This document shows positions 56,292 to 64,000 of a stretch of DNA of 64,000 nt, piece by piece (position 1 is the stretch's first letter; every line of letters begins with the position of its first letter). The notes beneath the pieces were generated by a model. That model was not told the origin of the DNA. It was given only the letters and a program-made list of their open reading frames with translations, and ran no database searches. Location: the NCBI GenBank assembly GCA_026027325.1, contig JAMSLZ010000010.1:248001-312000 (forward strand). The letters are read 5' to 3'. A program made the translations under genes and the position numbers. Origin of the DNA: Actinomucor elegans (Eukaryota > Mucoromycota > Mucoromycetes > Mucorales > Mucoraceae).

Positions 56292-56410
56292 TTATATACA
56301 TTTCATATAGTTTAGATCGAATGATTCATGGATTTCTCAGCCTATCTTGGTCAAATGTCGCATATGATTATTGTTTTATACTTCAAGATGATTAACTGCA
56401 TTTATTAGAC
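56292..56410 (-). repeat. Dispersed repeat family, copy J (inverted)
   Basis: Minus-strand reading gives GTCTAATAAATGCAGTTAAT, CATATGCGACATTTGACCAA, GATAGGCTGAGAAATCCATG and ATGAAATGTATATAATTTAC, in family order. It is one of the fuller copies. Confidence 0.6.
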
Positions 56411-56461
56411 TTTTTTTTTAGATTATAATATTATTATTACTTTATACTTGTCCATGATTGA

Positions 56462-56545
56462 ACTGTAAAATATATTTATTTCGTATAAACTGGAATTATA
56501 GATATGTAGATCTCTCAACCTGATACTGATTTAATGTTGTAATCG
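56462..56545 (-). repeat. Dispersed repeat family, copy K (inverted, partial)
   Basis: Minus-strand reading contains ACAACATTAAATCAGTATCA, GGTTGAGAGATCTACATATC and ACGAAATAAATATATTTTAC, the 3' two thirds of the family. Confidence 0.5.
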
Positions 56546-58301
56546 ATAAGTTTTCCATACCTAGGATGCTATATACCATATTTATTTAAAGCTTAGTTTT
56601 AATCATTGATTTTTTGATTTATGTACTTAAATATCTTTTTATCCGCGTTCGGATTGATTATCCGGAGTCGGATTACCGCCTAATATGGTCAAAAAAAGCT
56701 GCTTTCTCCGCTTAAACACTAATAATGGACTGTCATCTCGCATGTTTATAGTTATATTGTATCATATTTTACTAAATTACTTTTCGGTTCGATATGCATG
56801 CAATCGTAAAAAGAGATTTGATTAATAAAGTGCCTGTTTTCATGCGTTTTAACCTAATAGTTACTTTTGAGCTTTTTAAGGGAAAAAGAATACTTGGAAG
56901 AAGCTCGTTTGAATTCTGTTTCACATTTTAAAATAGAATATGGAACTCCAATCCTAATTACGAACGACCGAAAATACGTTTAAACTTGAACCATGTGCTA
57001 CATCAATACGGATATACCAGAAATTCATCGCGTGTATACTCTGGATATAATTGTAATTCATGGTTCAATAGTTATGCTATATAACGCTTGTCCCTGTCTC
57101 TTTGGCGTTAGCAATAATATGAAAGATGGGTTTAAAGGATAATGATGGCAGATCAAACATTCAAAATTACTATTGTACGCCACAGGCCCGAGCGCGCGCC
57201 TAGAAGAGTTTAGCGGATAGTATTGTCTATTGTGTAACACATGTTACAACTCAGTTTTGAATGAAGTGTGTTTCTGGAAAGTAAATCAAATAAATTAGAA
57301 CAAAGATTTTAAGTGTCTTGTAACACGATCACTTAATCGGAGAAAGAGGTAGAGTAGATATATATGAATCTGTGAAGAATATTCCTATTAGAATATGTTA
57401 ACAACAATGCACCCCTGGATTTGAAAAGGATTGATGAGCGTCTTTTTGTTTAGAGTTGCAGCACTTTGCCTTAATATACTCATCTATCTATTTGTCAGTA
57501 ATAATTGAATTTGATAAGTACTAAAATGCAACTGTCACTATTGTATTTACAAGTCATATGAATATGAATTCCGTTTCATTTTAATGTAAGAATAGAAGCT
57601 TACAAATGATTGGATATGAATCAAAAAGTGGAGTTGTCTCCGAGGAAGATATCAAAGAGGTTTTACTCCGCAGACTGTCAAGGCTGGACCTAGAACTGGC
57701 TATGATTCAAATGCAAGTACAAGAAACCCATGAACATCGTCTTATGTGTGCATAAATCCATTCTACTTTTTGTCTGCGTGTTGCTACGCAACTCTGAGCG
57801 CCCTAGTCCTATATATTTCTCGACCGAATGCATTGGCTGTCTCTGAAAAGAAGAATACACGAAATCGTGATTTGCAAGACAAGCATTCGTCCCCAGAATA
57901 ACGCAATGAAACACGATATAAAACCTGTTTTCGTAGCTTCAGGTAATACAAGAACAATTAAACCTTTTTGGATGAGTCAATGCATCACTGTTTGACACCC
58001 AACAATTGCTTCATTCAAGTGTTGAGCGGCCAGACCCAAAAAAAAACTAAATGAAACCTACTGAATCTCCGACACCATGACATATCATTTGTTTGCGTGC
58101 CTTTTTAATTGAAGAAAAACATGAATCAGTGCAAAAGTCTGTAGAAATTATGCACAAACAGAATGCCATTTATTGAATGATCCGTCGCCTGGAATTATAT
58201 ATTAACATAGTAACTGAGAAACGATCACTGAGCGGCTTAATTACCCGGTTTTTTTTTTTTTTTTGCTATGGGTGTTTCAATTCTTTTTCATATCCATCGC
58301 G

Positions 58302-58310
58302 TATATAAAA
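58302..58310 (+). promoter_or_regulatory. TATA box of aquaporin gene
   Basis: TATATAAAA about 68 bases upstream of the ATG, followed by a CT-rich leader. It is the clearest TATA element in the window and suggests a strongly regulated or highly expressed promoter. Confidence 0.55.
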
Positions 58311-58377
58311 GGTTGAGTAATATACTTCCCATCAATCAGTTTTTTTTTTCTCTTCTATTAATATATAGACAATTACA

Positions 58378-59352
58378 ATGAGACCTATTGCTGATATTTT
58401 CGGATGTAACAGAGGTTCTCCTCCTAATTTCAGAGCTGATCTCAAGGCATCTTTAGGTGAATTCATTGGCATGGCCGTCTTTCTCTTCTTGGCCTTGAGT
58501 GGCGTCCAAGCATGTCTCATTGCTCCTACCGCGGTTGCTGCCGATTTAGGCCCAACTCCCAGGTAAGATAGAAACCATCTATTTATGAGAACTACAAGCT
58601 AAATAGTATTCTACAGTCAAATCCAGAGTATCGCACTCAGTTTTGGTGCTGGTATTATCGTTGCTCTCTTTGTATGCGGCCCTATCTCTGGTGGTATCCT
58701 CAATCCTGCTGTATTATTAAGTCTTATGCTCACTGGTAATATCAATTGGCTTCGTGGTATCCTCTTCTTCATTGCTGAATTGGTTGGAGGTATCATTGGC
58801 GCCTACTTTGCAAATTTTGTCACTGCCAACGAATTGAAAGGTGTTAACCTGTTGAATCCTGGTTTCAACTACGGTCAAGGCTTCTTTGCTGAATGCCTTT
58901 TAACCATGTGTCTCTGTTTGACCGTCTTGTTCATCATTGTTGATAAGCATCTTTTAGCTGATTTCGCTCCTTTCGTTGTGGGTACTGCTGTCTTCATTTG
59001 CCATATGATTGGTGCTCCTATTGATGGTACTTCTATTAATCCTGCTCGTTCTTTTGCTGCTTCTATTGTCACTGGTAAGTGGGCTAACCATTGGATTTTC
59101 TGGTTTGGCCCTTTGATCGGTGGTATCTTTGCTACCATCATTTACTTGGGCACCAAGATGTTGACTGAAGATTCTCAAGAACAAGCTTTGCTTCAAAATG
59201 CTCAAAATCAAGCCGCCGTTAACAGTGGAAAGACAGTTGATAAGGATAATTATGGCAATACTTATACTGGTAACCCTGGTCTCGTCAATAACGATAACAC
59301 AGCACTCAATAACCGTGACAGCACAACTCTTAACGGCGCTAATAACGTGTAA
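58378..59352 (+). CDS. Aquaporin (MIP family water channel)
   Basis: Two exons, 58378-58562 and 58617-59352, give 306 residues. Six membrane helices and two half-helices carry the pore motifs: first NPA at 91-93 (GGILNPAVLL) and second NPAR at 203-206 (SINPARSF). Selectivity-filter positions fit an orthodox water channel: Phe in ALSFGAG (F71), His in ICHMIG (H191) and Arg206. This pattern does not fit a glycerol facilitator, which lacks that His. The cytosolic C-terminus is Asn/Gln/Thr-rich (NTYTGNPGLVNNDNTALNNRD), low-complexity and may be regulatory. The membrane is likely the plasma membrane. The promoter has a TATA box and a poly(T) tract. Confidence 0.95.
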
Positions 59353-61312
59353 AAAAATATACGCAATCTTAATCATTAATCATTTACATTCAAAAAAAAA
59401 CATACTACTATCCAGTTTTACTTTCCCTTTATTTTAATAAAATAGCTCACTATTGTATATATTATATAAAAACCCATTTAGTATGCCTTTGTTTCGTCTT
59501 GACTTGATCTTTCCGCGCTGCTCGCTCTTGCAGCTATTAGAAATACCGCATATAAATCAAATGTTTCATTGAAATCCAAATTTTAAATGTTTGAGACGAA
59601 ATGGTGATATACGCGATTCAGTGTACAATATAGTTATAATCTTTGCGGTGAAACAGTGGTATCACCAAAATATGCTTATAAACACGCTTCAACATTTAAC
59701 TCACTGGCTGGTAGCTCGTGCATATTACTGTAATTTCGATTCTGGGACCGCTAAGGATGATAAAAGACATACTATTATCACTTGATGTATTGCATCTCAC
59801 CTGAAGTTATTGCGCCCCAAACATAGCTGTACAGTGCTTAGGTTGAGGTTTGAAGATCATACAAACAATCAGTCAGCACATAATACTTTTTAAGCTTTTG
59901 GATCTCTCTTGTTCCACTTCTTAACTACAGTCACTGCCCCACGTAATATATCTCTCCTCTCCCCCCCCCCACCTTAAAAATCACTTTTCCCTTACTGATT
60001 TTTGATTAGCAATGTTTAAAAGAGACCAGTTGCACTATTACAGAAATATGAATCTTATAAATAGGTTACATGAAGACATTCATTTGATTGACGGATGATT
60101 ACGAACTAAAAATCTAACCAAATCATTTAATGATATTGCCGAGTTAGACTAACACTGAGCTTTCTACAGATGAAGTAACTCATTATGAACATGTACTATT
60201 AACTAGATACAGTATTTGACCGAGAGAAATTGAGACCTTGTGCGCTAATTAGTATGCTGGAACAATTTCCCAGAGGCGATTTACTAGAAGCTTAGAAATT
60301 ACCTCGAATATAAGTTATGGTTATAGAAGACAATGTATGTAACCTAGATGACTAATATATTATAATGAATTAAATTCTCTTTCTGTTGGAGCATATTTTA
60401 TAGAAACGTAAAAATAAAAACCTTGGTGCCTTAGGAGAAAACAGATGTTTGGTCCTGGCTTAATATAGTTTATTTTTATTAATGTATCAACGCAAATGTC
60501 TTTTCATGATAACGTACGCACGTTTTTATACGATTATTCCAAGTCTCTAATAGTACCTTGGTTAGTTGTTGAACAAATTATACTTGAATAACTTCAAGGT
60601 TTTTTTCCAAGGGCATCCATGAGATTTGTGTTCCATTTCCAATGGCCTGAACTAATGCTACTGTTTTATAAGAATTCTCTTTTTTTTTTGCAAGCAATAC
60701 AAACACAGCCAATATAAAAACATTATAGGTACTTTATATACATCATTGTACACTTTATAATGCATATTTGGTTGAGATAATTAGCTAGGATGAAATAATA
60801 GCTCGTGTTAGTTTTCCACTTATTTAGTGATATGATTTCAAATAGGCGTAAATGTAATGTATTGGAATGATAATGCTGATGATGTTTAATCAAAAGCACG
60901 CTATTTTATAATATAGTGCGGTATAAATCAGCATATATTACTTTTAAAGCGTCAGTACTTTAATAATAAAGTGTAGTGTATTGAATTAATTTGAGATTTT
61001 CTATGCAAGATAATGAAGAAGAAAGTTAGCTGATTATGTACAACCTGTATATATTTAAATATTGCATATACATGTTCTTGTCACTGCATTGTTTACTGTT
61101 TTATTTATGTACTAAATCTCAATAAGAACTTTTCGTGGAAACTTTATGAATGTAATCTAGAGCATTGTACATATTTCATTCTAATGAAAGCTTGATGCCT
61201 TGGCCTTATTTGAGCTGTATCATTCGATCACAGACAGGAAGACTGTCAACTCTAACATATCACAAAAACTTAAAACGTACAACGAAAATAAAAACAAAAA
61301 AAAATAAAAAGA
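59353..61312. other. Long intergenic region, one repeat fragment
   Basis: No gene. A repeat fragment lies at about 60165-60240 (CAGATGAAGTAACTCATTAT, GAACATGTACTATTAACTAG, AGTATTTGACCGAGAGAAAT). A run of ten C at 59961-59970 stands out in AT-rich DNA. Confidence 0.5.
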
Positions 61313-61313
61313 A

Positions 61314-61386
61314 GGGGTCGACCGGGGTTTGAACCCGGGGCCTCTCGCACCCAAAGCGAGAATGATACCACTTCACCATCAACCCC
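61314..61386 (-). tRNA. tRNA-Pro (anticodon TGG), second copy
   Basis: Base-for-base identical to the gene at 45591-45663 but on the other strand. The 13 bases just upstream (TAATAGACATCAA) are also identical, and both are followed by a T-rich terminator (TTCTTTTTATTTTT here). Cloverleaf and A/B boxes are intact, so it should be functional. Confidence 0.97.
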
Positions 61387-63435
61387 TTGATGTCTATTAA
61401 ATAGAATAATATATAATAATCACTCTAAACTAATACCCCTAGGCGCACCCTACCTGCTATATTAAGTTATTAAAGTCTAACCTTAATATTCTACTTGCAC
61501 CACAAAATAACTTGCTGCACTCTATTCTCTGATCATTTAAGTAGCATTATTATTTAAACAAGCTTTCCTTTGATTATAAATTGAATAAGGCGTTTAGGCG
61601 AGTTTGAAATTAATTTAAGGAAGGATTTGAAAAAATATATTCGTGAACCATTAGCTTAATACTATATCAAAATACATATTTATTATACAGCAACAATATT
61701 CGATACAATACTCACTCATATTAATCTTGAGTGAATTGTATCAGAAAAATCGTCAAGCAACTTAGATCAGGGATTCACACTTTAGTACTGTAAACGCATT
61801 AATGTCTTGATAGGTGAAAATTAATTATACACTTAAAATTTAGCAGTAAAATAAAGTGCCCGTAGTAAAATCATGTGGTTTACTTTACCTTGTTGGACAT
61901 GTTTTTGATATGATAATAATATTGTGAACAATACTACTGAATCAACATATGATGATTTAATATATGAAGCAGAACGGTTTTGAGGAAAATAGAGTAATTA
62001 TTGCAAAGTCAAAAAATGAGTAATGACCAATGTGTAGAAGCTATGAAGTTACTAGGTATTGGTGAGCGAAATATAAATTAGCTCATTGGATGGCGTGAAC
62101 GACCATTGGTTAGAATACCCAACTCGCATTACTCGAAAATAAAACAATAGATCGCTTTCCAGATTTGATAATTAGTTCGACAGTATAATATTACTATACA
62201 TTCGTAACAACATCAATCTTAATTCAGAAACCAAATCACCAAAATGAGTCAAGTTAGTTTATATATTTAGGAAACATACAGATTGGCACATGGAACACAC
62301 AACACGCGAATCAAAGCATCCCATCGCTCTTATTACCAAGCAATTATTAAAACCGCCTTGAAGTTCAAATCCTCTATAGTTTAGCTATTTCTTATTTTAA
62401 TTAATGATTTATTTAGTCGCGGATATCATATACGCATATATCATCAGAACTTATGTATTGCCTAGTTTATCAGAAGATTTTCAGCTATATATGCTCGAAG
62501 CAATCTTGCTATCATTAAAAATATCAGAAAATAACACTTTTATTTTTATTAAACCTTACCTCCTCGAGCATAAGCTTTGGAGAACCTATTATCTTTGCCT
62601 TAATTATTACTTTTCGTGCCAATTTATAACGAGTAGGTTTTTCAGTCAGTCTTGGCTTTGTTATAAAATTGAAGAGAATTGATTGTTAAATTATGTTAGA
62701 TATCTCGCTTGGTAGATCGTATTGTAACATACTTCATACGTACGTATCTATTCCATTACTGGATATCAAAAGCGCTACGGCTAAAGTGGAGTTGAAGTGA
62801 TCCATACTGTGTCCAGTTTGTTTATTGTTGTCTCTATTATTGTGCTGAGACTAGTTTAGTCCATTACATTACCCTTCTTTATCATTATAAGAAGGTAATT
62901 TTTATTATTTCATCTATCATTATTACTCAGAACGATGTCGGTTCACATACTAACAATTGATTTAACCTTGCCTTGGGTGCTCGGTTGGTCGAGTCCCTAA
63001 GTGATGACCTCAAGAACTTTGTTGGTGTCATGTCCTCCTTCCAAACTCATCGATATTCTTGGTCAATACAAAAATCAGTTGGAAATAATCCGCTAAATTG
63101 GTTGAAGAAAATTGATTATTTGAAAACCCTTGGTAAGCTCACAGAAAAGGAAATGTTGATCATTGCTGCTGATCACCTTGTTAACACCCTTATGTTTACA
63201 AAATCATATTTAAACTCGATAGAATTCCACCTACTATTTCAAAAAGTCAAAAAAGTATGTATAATGAATGTCTCTAAAGAGCTCAATCAAATTGTAGCAC
63301 TATCTATGATCAATAACAGCCTCCTTCTTTCAATAGTGCGTATTTATCGCACACAAATTTCAGAAACTTTAATAATATACAAAAACAATAGATGATATAC
63401 AATAATGATAAGGTAGAGTGCAAGGTACAAATCGT
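61387..63435. other. Intergenic with a gag-like remnant and weak ORFs
   Basis: AT-rich DNA. A 92-codon frame at 62404-62682 (plus) has an ATG but no domain. The better candidate is the remnant at 62973-63395. The last bases are the 3' flank of cytochrome c haem lyase. Confidence 0.5.
62973..63395 (+). pseudogene. Remnant resembling a retrotransposon gag segment
   Basis: An open stretch of about 140 codons with no ATG at its start. Protein-like text includes NNPLNWLKKIDYLKTLGKL, TEKEMLIIAADHLVNTL and a Lys-rich helix. The W-L-x4-Y...A-x2-H-L pattern recalls the capsid-like gag domain of LTR elements in mucoralean fungi, where a Trp-Leu helix is followed by an alanine-rich amphipathic helix. 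No protease, reverse transcriptase, integrase or LTR is seen nearby, so it would be a decayed fragment or a host gene derived from one. The family call is tentative. Confidence 0.35.
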
Positions 63436-64000
63436 CTAAGTGAATTGACCCTTTTTGAATGACATTCTAAGTCTATCCCAAAGGCCAGCCGGTGAAACAG
63501 CAGGACGCACATCCAAATAAAAGCTAAGAGACATTGGTCTATTTGGATCCTGCTTTCCAGAATAAAAGTCGATCACATAGGTTACTTTTTCGCCACATCT
63601 ATCGACTACCCAGTCATGACGGTCGAAAGGAAGAGCATATCTATTGAAAAAAAAATGTATTAGCACAAAATCAATGTTGGAGAATATACTATGTTTTACC
63701 CAAACCATGATCTAATTCTTGCTTTGGGCGTGATATCCTTGGGACGACCCTCAAACTTCGCCAGCATGGGTTGATTGCATTCTCTACATAAATACACAAA
63801 TATATGAGTAAACTAATCTTTCGAGGAATTGTCAATCTTTCAATTACGTTTCATGCATTTTTTCCCATTCCAAAATTTTTTGCCAGGCCATTTCATTTAC
63901 AGCGTTGTGAATAGGTACAACGACTGACATGTCCTTTTCATCGGGATTCCAGTTCTTGCGTCTCATAGCATTGAAAAACATCTGCTCGGAAGGATATACC
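63436..64000 (-). CDS. Cytochrome c haem lyase (holocytochrome c synthase), 5' part outside window
   Basis: Three exons are visible: 63848-64000 (runs off the window), 63700-63783 and 63436-63640. They encode the C-terminal 147 residues or so. Diagnostic blocks are [76 protein letters not shown] and [11 protein letters not shown]. The VPIHNAVNE motif carries the His that ligates haem in the family. The enzyme sits at the mitochondrial intermembrane-space side of the inner membrane and attaches haem covalently to the CxxCH motif of apocytochrome c. CP motifs, if present, are upstream of the window. Whether it is the c or c1 type cannot be told from this part. Confidence 0.95.

Larger units (their letters stand above)
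55212..58377. other. Long repeat-rich intergenic region
   Basis: Contains the second MITE copy (55359-55460) and two inverted copies of the dispersed repeat (about 56292-56410 and 56462-56545). The small frames at 57058-57240 and 57690-57914 (minus) have no domain features. The last 150 bases are the aquaporin promoter. Confidence 0.55.

Noticed and set aside
57690..57914. 74-codon minus-strand ORF
   Set aside because: No domain, no conserved pattern, in repeat-rich DNA.
59961..59970. Run of ten C in AT-rich DNA
   Set aside because: Simple homopolymer with no structure around it; nothing to interpret.
1..64000. Biosynthetic or defence gene cluster
   Set aside because: Neighbouring genes belong to unrelated housekeeping pathways with mixed orientation; no core synthase, transporter-regulator set or immune-type system was seen.

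Overview
The window is nuclear DNA from an early-diverging filamentous fungus, most likely Mucoromycota and probably Mucorales. It is AT-rich, genes carry many short introns (about 45-110 bp) with GT-AG ends, and the protein set is typical of that group: RRN3, a ROM2-type RhoGEF, a Zn2Cys6 regulator, EMC2, class II DAHP synthase, eS4, cytochrome c haem lyase. No prokaryotic operon, CRISPR array or complete transposon was seen. Exon boundaries were worked out by hand from splice signals and reading phase; every multi-exon model below closes in frame unless I say otherwise.

Layout. 1-9.9 kb: end of RRN3 (+), a two-helix membrane protein (-), GAL7 (-), a ten-exon Zn2Cys6 transcription factor (-) and a lineage-restricted-looking protein with Thr-Pro-Asp repeats (+). 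10-20 kb: PQ-loop membrane protein (+) whose coding end overlaps a small membrane protein on the other strand, an F-box/LRR protein (-), a PP2A B''-type regulatory subunit (-), a gene-poor stretch, and a five-exon TMEM234 gene (+) that has no long ORF. 21-27.5 kb: a dense cluster with a METTL-type methyltransferase (+), a GDSL/phospholipase B-like enzyme (+), a polyglutamine protein (-), isopentenyl phosphate kinase (+) and EMC2 (-), the last two ending 3 bp apart. 27.5-39 kb: mostly non-coding, around a cysteine-rich CYSTM-like protein (-) and a DEP-DH-PH-CNH RhoGEF (-). 39-53.7 kb: class II DAHP synthase (+), a CEP120-like C2 protein (-), a UBA/CUE-Smr protein (-), tRNA-Pro (+), an OSR1/SPAK-like Ste20 kinase (-), an ITPK1-type inositol phosphate kinase (+) and ribosomal protein eS4 (-). 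53.7-64 kb: repeat-rich non-coding DNA with two hairpin MITE copies and a frameshifted small gene, an aquaporin (+), a second identical tRNA-Pro (-), a gag-like remnant (+), and the end of cytochrome c haem lyase (-).

The genes are independent housekeeping or signalling genes, not one pathway. The most notable signals are a dispersed family of about 100-130 bp repeats with at least a dozen degraded copies in both orientations, the paired hairpin elements near 54-55.5 kb, the run of RFx[VI] motifs in the tail of the SPAK-like kinase, and several genes with patchy fungal distribution (PP2A B'', CEP120-like, ITPK1, IPK). I found no clear new multi-gene system.
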